Assembly (NCBI RefSeq): GCF_015207105.1
Contig: NZ_JADEXO010000037.1
Coordinates: 1-50,473 of the forward strand
Origin: a cf. Phormidesmis sp. LEGE 11477
GTDB taxonomy: Bacteria; Cyanobacteriota; Cyanobacteriia; Phormidesmidales; Phormidesmidaceae
DNA length: 50,473 nucleotides
Direction: 5' to 3'
The position numbers were made by a program, and so were the translations under genes. A model generated the notes under the pieces. It saw only the letters and a list, made by a program, of their open reading frames with translations, had not been told where the DNA came from and did no database searches. Position 1 is the first letter of the stretch, and each line of letters begins with the position of its first letter. Below are positions 42,823-50,083 of the stretch, one piece after another.

Positions 42823-44565
42823 ATGACAACCCTCTTAGAACTAGCAAAGACCGAAGTAACCACAGGCTTTAATTCTTTTATGGCTGAGAGCAGATCACAG
42901 TATGTGCTCAGCAAGGCTAAAGCCAACACTGGCAACGGATTTGGCGTCAATTTAGACCCCGTTTTGCAATTGGGGGTAGATCTATACAAAGGGTTGGCTG
43001 GACTGCTCAAAGATGAGTCAGAGCCGCTTGTTTCTCCACCGCCAAATGGAGAAGGGTTTTGTCCACAAAAACACTCCGTAGCCTGGAGTTGGGAAGCAAT
43101 AGGGTCTCAAGGGTGGAGGGGTTTGGGCCCAAACTACTTCACTGGATACCCGCCCTTTATTCCCGATCTAATAAACCCTGGAGAGACTGATAAAGACGGC
43201 AATGTAAACGGCTCTAAGCCTAAATGTGGTGTTTACTACCAGACAAGAAACAGCGATGGAACGTATTCCCCCACTCACACAGGATACGAACAATTTAGTT
43301 TTTTGACGAGTAATAGAAACGGTGCTTTTGGATGGCTGCGAGCATGTAAAGCAGGTGGCGCACCAAGCACTAGCAAAACACAGCCTGCGCCCGGCTTTGG
43401 AGAGCTTAAAAACTCAGAAGGCGGTGATGGTAGTAATTTTGGCTGTTCCGTTGCTTATGGAACTACCTGTGACAATGGCCAAGAATATGATCCGACCTAT
43501 GGCACAGCACCACCAAACCCCGTCTATCCTGTGCAAATTGGGCCAAATTCAGGGAACCTAACTTTTGGCAACCCGTACTTTGATCGAGACGGAAATTTAA
43601 GAATCCCTTTCATAATGCAAGGTGACGACTGGGCTCTAGCTGGCTCCGTTAACACATCCGACGGATCTATTGATTTTGGGCTAGGTGCTGAAGGTGGTAA
43701 TTCGCCTGATGGTGATGGTGACGGCGGCGATGGATCTGGCGACGATAGCTGTGTGAAACAGCGGATCTGTGGCGAAACAGATAGTGAAACAAACGGATGG
43801 CCAATTACCGTCCCCGACCTGCTCACAGTTGACGACAGCGCTACCTACGATATTGAAAGCCTGCCACAGGCGATCGCATGGCTAGCCAGAAACATCGACG
43901 CCATCAGCGGCCAATACCCAATCACCCTAGAGATCGAAGACACCGACCCCATCACACGGGGCAACCAATCAGAGACCATCAAGCTACCGAACCAGGCCGA
44001 AGCAATGGCTGAGTTGTTTGGCCTAGCTTACGAAGCCAACACAAATAGTGAGTTGGCGGTGAACATGATCTTTCGACTCATCCCCGAAGTGATCGCGGCG
44101 AAAAATTCCAGCCTCACCGCTCAAGACTACATTCAAGCCGTCACTAACTGGCTCGGCTTCCGCACAAAAAACGTTCAGCGAGAAGTTGACAGCAACTTTA
44201 ACCCGCTGACTCCAGAGTCTTTAGTAGATTTCCTAAACCCCTCAAAATACAAGGTTCAGGGTGTAGAAGATGACGATCCGCACACCCTAGTGGAGTGGGT
44301 TCAACAATTCAAATACGCGGCTGGTCTGGTAAAAGCTAGTCTGTTTCGCGGCGCTGACCTAGAAGGCAACCTGACTGATGAGGTTCAATCAGTTGTTGAT
44401 AATCAGCCAGAAGACAGCTCTGAGTCTTGGGAAAAGTTCATTGACGCCCTAAATAGGGCCGAGAGCAATTTGACCGACAGAAGCGTTTCGCCACGCCCTC
44501 GGGCAACATCAGTGGATAATGCACTAGATATTGGAACAGTCTTGCCAGACCGTCCAAATGAGTAA
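42823..44565 (+). CDS. Unknown 580-residue protein, first gene of the phage-like operon
   Basis: I do not recognise this protein. It has three parts. Residues 1-290 are rich in Gly, Asn, Pro, Tyr and Trp with about five scattered cysteines, beta-rich and surface-like. At about 294-312 comes an acidic Gly/Asp linker ('GDGDGGDGSGDD') with two more Cys just after. Residues 325-580 are helical, cysteine-free and charged, with 'LPQAIAWLARNIDAI', 'KLPNQAEAMAELFGLAYEAN' and 'LVEWVQQFKYAAGLVKASLFRG'. There is no signal peptide and no ATPase motif. The stop overlaps the start of the next gene, so the two are made together. A virion or DNA-end protein is possible. Confidence 0.75.
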   Translation: MTTLLELAKTEVTTGFNSFMAESRSQYVLSKAKANTGNGFGVNLDPVLQLGVDLYKGLAGLLKDESEPLVSPPPNGEGFCPQKHSVAWSWEAIGSQGWRGLGPNYFTGYPPFIPDLINPGETDKDGNVNGSKPKCGVYYQTRNSDGTYSPTHTGYEQFSFLTSNRNGAFGWLRACKAGGAPSTSKTQPAPGFGELKNSEGGDGSNFGCSVAYGTTCDNGQEYDPTYGTAPPNPVYPVQIGPNSGNLTFGNPYFDRDGNLRIPFIMQGDDWALAGSVNTSDGSIDFGLGAEGGNSPDGDGDGGDGSGDDSCVKQRICGETDSETNGWPITVPDLLTVDDSATYDIESLPQAIAWLARNIDAISGQYPITLEIEDTDPITRGNQSETIKLPNQAEAMAELFGLAYEANTNSELAVNMIFRLIPEVIAAKNSSLTAQDYIQAVTNWLGFRTKNVQREVDSNFNPLTPESLVDFLNPSKYKVQGVEDDDPHTLVEWVQQFKYAAGLVKASLFRGADLEGNLTDEVQSVVDNQPEDSSESWEKFIDALNRAESNLTDRSVSPRPRATSVDNALDIGTVLPDRPNE

Positions 44566-46085
44566 TGGGAATTATTGTTACCGCCTCAAATCTTTCTAGC
44601 CGAACAATCCGGCAAAGCGTCACCCAAAACTCAGGAGGCATCAGAAAGCTATCAACCCTCAACCGCTTTCTTTCCAACTCAGAGCAAGACGATACGGGTG
44701 GCATCCTAGGCTTCTTTCAGAAGGTTTTTCGATTCTCCGTGAAGGGTGCAGGTTGGATCGCAACCAACTTGCTAAAACTTGGCTCCCTCACGTTTACGTC
44801 TGCTTGGGGCTGGCTCGTAAACACTAGCTTTAGAGTCGTCAACTTCGATTGGAACGCCTCGGATGAAGAACTTAAGCAGCTTGTCCAAGGTAGTTACACA
44901 GCCGCTGCGGCGACATGGGGCGCATTTGTTGGCTCCGCTTTGGGCTGGACAGCCGGAATTGGCCTAGGGTATGGCGTATCTATGCTGGTGCCGGTTATTG
45001 GCGGGGCAGTTCTGGCTAAATATGTCGCTGGTAGAGTTGCTCAAGAAGCTATTGAAGAAGTTTCACAAAAGCTATTTCAAGCCATAGCCCAGACATTTCA
45101 GCTACTGGTAGACCAAACAAGCATCAGCCTGTACATCAACAGCCGTAAGTTTCTGAAGCGCCGTAGAGATCTATTGCCAGAAAACCTGCGAGAAATCGTA
45201 GATGAGTGGGGCAGCGACAATGGCCCAAGGGTCACAATTGCTGAATCATTTGAAGAGCGGCTTGAAACGCTGCCGCTAGTCGGCCAAATCTTTGCTGAAG
45301 AAGCCGTGGATGAATTCTTCGATTCTTTTATCGAAGCTGGATTTATCGTGGCCGGCGAGCTAGATGCAGCGGTAGAAGCTGCTAAAAATGCCAAGACCGA
45401 CGATCCAGAGCGCGGAATACTGCTCTACCCGGATAGAGATAATCCCAACGATAAAATTGTTCTAGTTGGCAACCAAAACGAGCTAATACCGCATGTACAG
45501 GGTGTCTTGGCGAACCGTAGAGCGCTAGAAAATAAAGACGTAGGCGATATTGCAGCCGTGCCAATGCACGAAGTCGTCACCCCGGCTACATCTCGATACA
45601 CCCTGACTATCCACTACAACGAATTTGAAAAGCCGCCATTCACCCGATTAGGAAGACGAGGGAAGACGGCAAAACTCAAGGTGTCCGATTCAGAGCTAGG
45701 CATCACCTTCAATCAGCTAAAAATTGCTTTTAAGCCCTATACGTGGGGCGGAATAAGAGCAACCACCCAACTAGACAACGGGCGACAACTAGCGGTGTAC
45801 GCCATCAGCGACGCAGAATGCAACGACATGATTCAATCGCTGCTCTCGTTTACCTCTGCTGAGGCTACGCGAACCGTTTACACGAACGTAAACAGCGGCG
45901 TATCTGCAAACCAGCGAAAAGAATCAGTTCGTCTTTATCCGGTCAAGGCGACAATGGCGACGCGATCGCTAAACCAAGTCTCAGGCCGCTTCGACATCGA
46001 GACTCAAACTATGTTTTTGTGGCGAGATCAGCCTGTCGGCATAGACCGATTCGGCGTAGCGGATCAGCCGCAACAGCAGGGATAA
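44565..46085 (+). CDS. Unknown 506-residue protein with glycine-zipper membrane segment
   Basis: I cannot name this protein. Around residues 113-165 a hydrophobic run with repeated small-xxx-small spacing ('GSALGWTAGIGLGYGVSML', 'VIGGAVLAKYVAG') forms glycine-zipper-like helices. An amphipathic, Arg-rich helical region follows (about 185-215), then acidic helices and a C-terminal beta-rich domain (about 340-500). Soluble phage proteins with one such internal segment are often ejection or tape-measure-like proteins that cross the host membrane. The ATG overlaps the stop of the 580-residue gene (TAATG), implying coupled translation. After its stop a terminator-like hairpin and a 155-base gap separate it from the next gene. 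Confidence 0.72.
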   Translation: MGIIVTASNLSSRTIRQSVTQNSGGIRKLSTLNRFLSNSEQDDTGGILGFFQKVFRFSVKGAGWIATNLLKLGSLTFTSAWGWLVNTSFRVVNFDWNASDEELKQLVQGSYTAAAATWGAFVGSALGWTAGIGLGYGVSMLVPVIGGAVLAKYVAGRVAQEAIEEVSQKLFQAIAQTFQLLVDQTSISLYINSRKFLKRRRDLLPENLREIVDEWGSDNGPRVTIAESFEERLETLPLVGQIFAEEAVDEFFDSFIEAGFIVAGELDAAVEAAKNAKTDDPERGILLYPDRDNPNDKIVLVGNQNELIPHVQGVLANRRALENKDVGDIAAVPMHEVVTPATSRYTLTIHYNEFEKPPFTRLGRRGKTAKLKVSDSELGITFNQLKIAFKPYTWGGIRATTQLDNGRQLAVYAISDAECNDMIQSLLSFTSAEATRTVYTNVNSGVSANQRKESVRLYPVKATMATRSLNQVSGRFDIETQTMFLWRDQPVGIDRFGVADQPQQQG

Positions 46086-46151
46086 ATCTACTGCTGTTGA
46101 TGGAACTCAAAAAACATTCCAAATAGCAAAAACCTAAGGTTCCATGCTAGT

Positions 46152-46178
46152 CCTGTGCCCTTTTACAGGTGTGTTTTT
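46152..46178 (+). terminator. Weak terminator-like hairpin inside the phage operon
   Basis: CCTGT / ACAGG with an 8-base loop is followed by TGTGTTTTT. The stem is only 5 bp, so termination would be partial. It lies between the 506-residue gene and the candidate abundant virion gene. Confidence 0.35.
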
Positions 46179-46201
46179 GGGGCTTGTTGTTGGGCTAAAT
46201 G

Positions 46202-46215
46202 TTGATAGCTATCAA
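46202..46215 (+). promoter_or_regulatory. Perfect 14-bp palindrome upstream of the 210-residue virion-protein candidate
   Basis: TTGATAGCTATCAA is a perfect palindrome 26 bases before the ATG at 46241. A dimeric regulator could bind here, or it could form a small hairpin in the leader. A wider GTTGA / TCAAC pair surrounds part of it. Confidence 0.35.
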
Positions 46216-46240
46216 TTCACTGTCAACAAGGTTTAAATCT

Positions 46241-46876
46241 ATGAGCGTTTACGACGATAAAGATACGGTGTTTGTTACTCCGTTCAACGGAGCAACTGTC
46301 AAGTACGCTTGGCAAACAAATATCGACGCCGCCGATCGAACTGCTTTAGGTCAGAAAGCCATCTCAACACTGACTGGAATTGCGGTTGCTGGCACTTCGC
46401 GTCCAAAGCCTGCTCGCATGAGCAGGCAGCGCGCGACTGGTACTACGAGCAGCTTTGTTGACCACGGTAGCTTTAACGCTGCCAAAGCTGCAGGCTGGAA
46501 GCAATCTAGGGGATATAAAGCCGGACCAGCACCCAGAAGTAGCACCCGCTCTGTTCGCGTTTACGCTGAGGCCGCTAACGGTCTAAACGTAGCTTGGGAT
46601 ATGCGACAGACCCAGTTTACAAAGATTGGCGCTGCCAATCTTGCCACTATGGGCATCGCTACCCTGACTGAGGGAGCGGGTGTCACTGCCGTGACTGGTG
46701 CTAACTCCTACTTCGGCGCAACCATCTACGGCGCTGTGAACCCCGGCGTTGACGATACTCTATCAGTTGGCTACGTCGATATCGCCGCTGTAGACTCGTT
46801 GCCTGACGGCTGGAGCGCAGTCATCCGCAATGCTAGCGCTGATCCTACTATCAGCCCCGTACCCGTAGCTGAATAG
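46241..46876 (+). CDS. Candidate abundant virion protein (capsid- or tube-like), unknown family
   Basis: From the ATG at 46241, which has AAGG about 11 bases upstream, the protein is 211 residues. A longer frame from 46199 adds 14 residues that overlap the palindrome and is less likely. The protein is small, Ala/Gly/Thr-rich, with few charged stretches, has a basic middle part (about 50-100), and a C-terminal half of beta strands ('ANLATMGIATLTEGAGVTAV', 'SVGYVDIAAVDSLPDGWSAVIRN'). It has no recognised family. Its own leader with terminator and palindrome, position in the operon, and composition resemble genes for major structural proteins, but this is inference. Confidence 0.65.
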   Translation: MSVYDDKDTVFVTPFNGATVKYAWQTNIDAADRTALGQKAISTLTGIAVAGTSRPKPARMSRQRATGTTSSFVDHGSFNAAKAAGWKQSRGYKAGPAPRSSTRSVRVYAEAANGLNVAWDMRQTQFTKIGAANLATMGIATLTEGAGVTAVTGANSYFGATIYGAVNPGVDDTLSVGYVDIAAVDSLPDGWSAVIRNASADPTISPVPVAE

Positions 46877-46881
46877 CGCTC

Positions 46882-47175
46882 ATGAGTGATATCTACCTCT
46901 CCCTCAATGACCAAGTAGAACTAGGGTGGATTACCCCAGAGCATCAGCTCTGGCTAAGGAATCACCCTGGCTTTACTCAGTTACTGCAATCGACACCGCC
47001 GCCGTCTGCGTGGGCTCGCATGAAGGCGGCTAAATCAGCTCAAGTGCTGGTGTGTCGATCGGGAGAGGATACGCTCTCTGAAGTGTCGCCCAAGGATCTG
47101 CGCGAGTATTTCCAGGGCGGTGAGCACGCTGAACGGATGGCCCAAATTGGGGAGCCGAGTACAGAGGCTGAATAG
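46882..47175 (+). CDS. Small unknown phage-operon protein (97 aa)
   Basis: The 97-residue protein starts 5 bases after the candidate virion gene and ends in TAG directly followed by the ATG of the next gene. It is mildly acidic and mostly helical, with 'LNDQVELGWITPEHQLWLRNHPGF' near the start and a charged C-terminal half. In tailed phages a small gene right after the tube or capsid gene often encodes an assembly chaperone, but there is no sequence support here beyond position. Confidence 0.7.
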   Translation: MSDIYLSLNDQVELGWITPEHQLWLRNHPGFTQLLQSTPPPSAWARMKAAKSAQVLVCRSGEDTLSEVSPKDLREYFQGGEHAERMAQIGEPSTEAE

Positions 47176-47586
47176 ATGGCTTGGGCTAATTTAGGGTCAA
47201 TTACGCCTGATGGTGAATGGGATTCACTATCTTTTCGCCTGCAATCGCGGCTGTTGCGTCTTACGTACATTGGCGATGAGGCTTATCTCAAAAAGTTTCA
47301 GCCACGGGCTTACCTTCGATTCCGAATCGGCTCAGACTATATGCATGACTGGATTACGATTTGGCCGAAGGATGGGCTAAAAGAGGTCTTTCTGTTTGTG
47401 CCTATAGCCATCGCTTCAAATTATTTTGAGATCAGGAAACGCCGAGACCCCTATAGCTCGAACGCGAATTACAGCGTTTTAGTAGAGGAGTTTCAGGCTG
47501 AGCCTTATCTGATTTCTTACGAAGCTGGGCCCATGACGATCAACCAGGAGCCCTTTACTTTAGGCGGTAGTCCCGTAGAGATCTAA
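47176..47586 (+). CDS. Probable virion structural protein (136 aa)
   Basis: The 136-residue protein is beta-rich with aromatic residues: 'LGSITPDGEWDSLSFRLQSRLLRLTYIGD', 'YLRFRIGSDYMHDWITIWPKDGLKEVFLF', and a C-terminal 'LISYEAGPMTI'. It has no signal peptide or enzyme motif. Its start abuts the previous stop and its own TAA overlaps the following ATG, so it belongs to the coupled string of small genes that probably form one virion substructure such as a spike or baseplate. Family not recognised. Confidence 0.7.
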   Translation: MAWANLGSITPDGEWDSLSFRLQSRLLRLTYIGDEAYLKKFQPRAYLRFRIGSDYMHDWITIWPKDGLKEVFLFVPIAIASNYFEIRKRRDPYSSNANYSVLVEEFQAEPYLISYEAGPMTINQEPFTLGGSPVEI

Positions 47587-48215
47587 TGAGTGAGTTTTAC
47601 GATCTGGCGCTGACTCAACTACAGGATGATGATTTCTTGTTGGTTGGTCGCGGTTCTCAGCCGTACCGGGCTTCTGTCTCGCAATTAGCTAGAGCTGGAG
47701 AGGTTGCTACAGGAGGCGCGATCGCCTACTCAGAAACGCCGCCTAATGATAAGGCGCTGTGGTGGCAGATGTCGGACGGGCTCCCTGTAGATTTTTGGAT
47801 GCTGCGACCTGGTGGGCTGTGGGTATCAGATGAAGTAATTAGAGTTTCTCATCATGAGCCTATTCTCAGCAGCGGGGGAACTCAAAAATATGGATTGCCT
47901 GAACAAAGTTTATGGCTTGATAGCTTCTCGATTAGAGGTGTGGGTGAAGATGCCTTTTCAGCGGGGCAGAAATGGCGGATCGAATTCGCTTTTATCAATT
48001 CTGATAATCAGCAAACTGGCTATTACTTTCTAGAGCTAGAAGGGATAGGACTAGGAGAAATTTTTGAAATAAGCGAATTTGCAGGCGAATCACTACCCCT
48101 TGACGGAGGGTTTGCACTGTGGATAAAAGTCTCTCGCATCAATTCAGTGCCCAGAGTGCGAAATGTCACGATTACGGCCAAAATCCGAAGGTTGTACGAT
48201 GCCCAAAGCCAATAG
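47586..48215 (+). CDS. Phage virion or fibre-type protein with DDDFLLVxRGxQ motif
   Basis: The first 30 residues contain 'QDDDFLLVGRGSQPYRASVSQL', a variant of the 'DDDxFLVNRGxxxYKV' string that I know from structural and fibre proteins of cyanophages. Next come 'AYSETPPNDKALWWQMSDGLPVDFWML' and 'VSDEVIRVSHH', and the rest (about 90-209) is beta-sheet-rich with a lectin-like spread of aromatic residues. This gives the clearest phage signal in the region apart from the endolysin. A cell-surface-binding or adaptor role is likely. The start overlaps the stop before it (TAATG) and the 3' end overlaps the next gene by 17 bases. Confidence 0.72.
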   Translation: MSEFYDLALTQLQDDDFLLVGRGSQPYRASVSQLARAGEVATGGAIAYSETPPNDKALWWQMSDGLPVDFWMLRPGGLWVSDEVIRVSHHEPILSSGGTQKYGLPEQSLWLDSFSIRGVGEDAFSAGQKWRIEFAFINSDNQQTGYYFLELEGIGLGEIFEISEFAGESLPLDGGFALWIKVSRINSVPRVRNVTITAKIRRLYDAQSQ

Positions 48216-48528
48216 AGTTCCACAGCCCGCTAGCTCGCCAGACTGGAGCGCTTTTATGATCTCTATGCTTGCCGATTCTTCTTATCAGCGAATCAGCACC
48301 ACAGCAGAGAATCAATTGAGTGTTAGCCGGGTGGAAACCTTTTTTTCTATCCAAGGCGGTGAGCTGGCTATAGCTGTGCAGCTATGGAAACTGATGGTTG
48401 AGAGCGTTCCGGCTTCTATGCAGCCAGTGGCAGGGGAAGCGGCGACATGGGATGCGATCGCAGCCGACAACGATATGCCTATCAGCTTCGACAGCAGCGG
48501 TTTACTAGTGGTGAATGATGAAAATTGA
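48199..48528 (+). CDS. Small unknown phage-operon protein (109 aa)
   Basis: From the ATG at 48199 (GAAGG ribosome site 7-8 bases upstream) the protein is 109 residues. An upstream ATG at 48163 would add 12 residues and deepen the overlap with the fibre-type gene, so I favour the shorter form. The protein is helical with 'SPDWSAFMISMLADSSYQRI' and 'GGELAIAVQLWKLMVESVP'. No family is recognised. It overlaps the following gene by 11-14 bases. Confidence 0.68.
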   Translation: MPKANRVPQPASSPDWSAFMISMLADSSYQRISTTAENQLSVSRVETFFSIQGGELAIAVQLWKLMVESVPASMQPVAGEAATWDAIAADNDMPISFDSSGLLVVNDEN

Positions 48529-48874
48529 ATTGCCCTTACTGCTAACCATCCTTGGGGCTGTGGGCTCGAACGTATTTACGCTTTGGAAGCACGGGCGCGA
48601 ATTCAGAAATGAGAGACGGCGTACGCTGGACGAGTACGGCTCTAAGATGGTGGAGCAAGAGGGCCACATCCGAGATATTGGCCATATGAAGAGAAATCTT
48701 GCTCAGATGGGTGAGAATTTAAAGTTTTTAGATGATGAATCCAAGGCCAGAATTACAGCCGTAGATGAGAACTATAGGCCACGGATTTTGGATCTAGAGC
48801 ACCGAGTAAGCGAGTTGGCAGGTGCTTTTAAGGTGATGGAGATGATAACTAGCCGCCGTAGAGCCGATGATTAG
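48515..48874 (+). CDS. Membrane-anchored coiled-coil protein, spanin- or holin-like
   Basis: The 119-residue protein (ATG at 48515 or the next codon, 48518) has one N-terminal hydrophobic helix ('LPLLLTILGAVGSNVFTLW'), then a basic cluster and a long charged helical region with heptad character ('MKRNLAQMGENLKFLDDESKARI', 'ILDLEHRVSELAGAFKVMEMI'). This topology, one inner-membrane helix plus a coiled coil, is that of an inner spanin or of a membrane protein of lysis cassettes. Its position just before the endolysin supports a lysis role. No sequence family was recognised. Confidence 0.7.
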   Translation: MMKIELPLLLTILGAVGSNVFTLWKHGREFRNERRRTLDEYGSKMVEQEGHIRDIGHMKRNLAQMGENLKFLDDESKARITAVDENYRPRILDLEHRVSELAGAFKVMEMITSRRRADD

Positions 48875-48953
48875 GCTCTTTCTGTTGATGATGCGCTCTA
48901 TTTCTAGTTGAGAGAGCCGTGAATTCTGCAATAGTTTATCTATCAATTGAAAA

Positions 48954-49757
48954 ATGAAGCTTATCATTACAGCCGATACCTTTCTCAAAGCGCTACCCAA
49001 TCAAGCAAGCGAGATTAGGCTGAAGGGATTGCCTAATCAATTGGTGGAGATTAAAGCCGGGCAATCTTTTGAGCTGGTTGACTCACGGCCTTACGAAGGC
49101 AATAAAAGCTCGATTAACGATGACCACGAGTTTGTACAGCTCGCGCAGCCACTGGCTGAAACTCTCGGCATCCGCTGGTTTGTGTATGGGCTGCATTCTC
49201 AGATCGAGGGCACCGACCCCGACAACGATCCGCAGGATGAGCCTATTGAAAATCAGGAGGCTGCGATCGCAAAGGCCAAACAAGACAAAGACTATGGGCC
49301 AAAGATCTCACTACCAGGCATCAGCCGCCCTGTAGGTGTCTTTGAGCCTGTCTATTTCGAACCGACAGTCTGTAACTTCACCTGGTCAGAGATGACAAAA
49401 GGGGGTACTCGTATCCCCGTCGATGCCAGCATCACAGCTCGAATCGTTGAGCTATGCAAGTATCTAGATGAGGTTCGCGCGTTTCTCGGCAACAAGCCGA
49501 TGCATATCACATCGGCATACCGCGACCCCATCACTAACCAACGGGTAGGGGGTGCTAGAAGCTCGCGTCATATGGCTGGTGATGCCGTAGACTTCTGGGT
49601 GAAAGGCATAAACGTTGTGGATGTCTTTTACAAGCTGAAGGGCTTTCATACGAAGGGCGGTTTGGCAGTCGGCAACGGGTTCGTGCATTTGGATATGCGC
49701 CCCGGCGCGCCCGCTCGATGGATGTACCCACGCGGGCCTAAAGTTGATCTGTGGTAG
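48954..49757 (+). CDS. Endolysin-like M15 peptidase
   Basis: The 267-residue protein has two parts. Residues 1-90 form a beta domain ('TFLKALPNQASEIRLKGLPNQLVEIKAGQSFEL') like the N-terminal module of several cyanobacterial wall hydrolases. After a charged linker, residues 140-267 form an M15 (M15_3, D-Ala-D-Ala carboxypeptidase/endopeptidase) domain: 'ITSAYRDPITN', 'SSRHMAGDAVDFWV' with zinc His and Asp, and 'GNGFVHLDMRP' with the third ligand His. It would cut peptide stems of peptidoglycan. There is no signal peptide, as expected for a phage lysin. Its stop codon is the TAG inside the tRNA-Phe fragment, so the last residues depend on the attachment sequence. Confidence 0.88.
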   Translation: MKLIITADTFLKALPNQASEIRLKGLPNQLVEIKAGQSFELVDSRPYEGNKSSINDDHEFVQLAQPLAETLGIRWFVYGLHSQIEGTDPDNDPQDEPIENQEAAIAKAKQDKDYGPKISLPGISRPVGVFEPVYFEPTVCNFTWSEMTKGGTRIPVDASITARIVELCKYLDEVRAFLGNKPMHITSAYRDPITNQRVGGARSSRHMAGDAVDFWVKGINVVDVFYKLKGFHTKGGLAVGNGFVHLDMRPGAPARWMYPRGPKVDLW

Positions 49758-49808
49758 AGCAGAGGTTTGAAAATCCTCGTGTCGGCGGTTCAAGTCCGCC
49801 TCCTGGCA
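49753..49808 (+). repeat. tRNA-Phe(GAA) 3' part: probable attachment-site remnant
   Basis: This stretch matches tRNA-Phe from the D-loop (GGTAGAGCAGAGG) through loop TTGAAAA (GAA) and the T arm GGCGGTTCAAGTCCGCC to the acceptor 3' strand TCCTGGC and discriminator A at 49808. The acceptor 5' strand and D stem do not pair: at the expected distance only GCC fits. Bases 31-32 also differ from the usual tRNA, leaving a T-T mismatch at the base of the anticodon loop. It is therefore not a working tRNA but the kind of 3' fragment left at the end of an integrated element. The element would lie to the left of it. Confidence 0.75.
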
Positions 49809-49810
49809 TA

Positions 49811-50059
49811 TTAGAAAGGAATTTTGGGGGCGTTAGCCAACATCTTCAAAGCGCTATCAGCGAGGTGAATAGCGTACTGATCATAGATGTGCTCGCCGCT
49901 ACAGACTCCTACCTCTTCTTCAGAATCTATATTCCATCGAGCAACTCCTTCTTCAAACGTGATCGAGCAAATATAGTCTCCTAATTCCTTTGAGTAAGTT
50001 GTTATTTCGTTGTAATAAAAGCCAGCTTCTTCCAAGGCTTTTTCACGAAGAGTAGGCAT
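49811..50059 (-). CDS. Small hypothetical protein (82 aa)
   Basis: The 82-residue acidic protein has strands and helices ('GDYICSITFEEGVARWNID', 'YDQYAIHLADSALKMLANAP') and no known family. It is the last of at least three minus-strand genes at the right edge, ending two bases beyond the tRNA-Phe fragment. Size and acidity resemble immunity proteins, but no toxin is visible. Confidence 0.55.
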   Translation of the reverse strand: MPTLREKALEEAGFYYNEITTYSKELGDYICSITFEEGVARWNIDSEEEVGVCSGEHIYDQYAIHLADSALKMLANAPKIPF

Positions 50060-50083
50060 TACGTCCCTTTGGTTATTTGTTGG

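Larger units (their letters stand above)
42738..49808 (+). mobile_element. Phage-like element or prophage remnant between two tRNA fragments
   Basis: About 7 kb holding nine plus-strand genes packed with stop-start overlaps (TAATG at 44563-44567 and 47584-47588). The order is two large unknown proteins, a candidate abundant virion protein with its own regulatory signals, small structural proteins, a membrane-anchored coiled-coil protein, and an M15 endolysin, like the late end of a phage genome. Boundaries are the 3' part of tRNA-Pro on the left and of tRNA-Phe on the right. No integrase, repressor, terminase, portal, known capsid or packaging ATPase is inside. HIP1 sites occur at least five times in this stretch (for example 43871, 45961, 47717), so the element has long been in cyanobacterial hosts. 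Confidence 0.7.

Noticed and set aside
42738-49752. Filamentous phage (inovirus) or tailocin
   Set aside because: No Zot/p1-type ATPase or tiny coat protein for an inovirus, and no sheath, tube, baseplate or spike protein recognisable for a contractile particle.
49736-49808. Functional tRNA-Phe gene
   Set aside because: Acceptor 5' strand and D stem do not pair and the anticodon stem has a mismatch at 31-39; the 5' part belongs to the endolysin gene.
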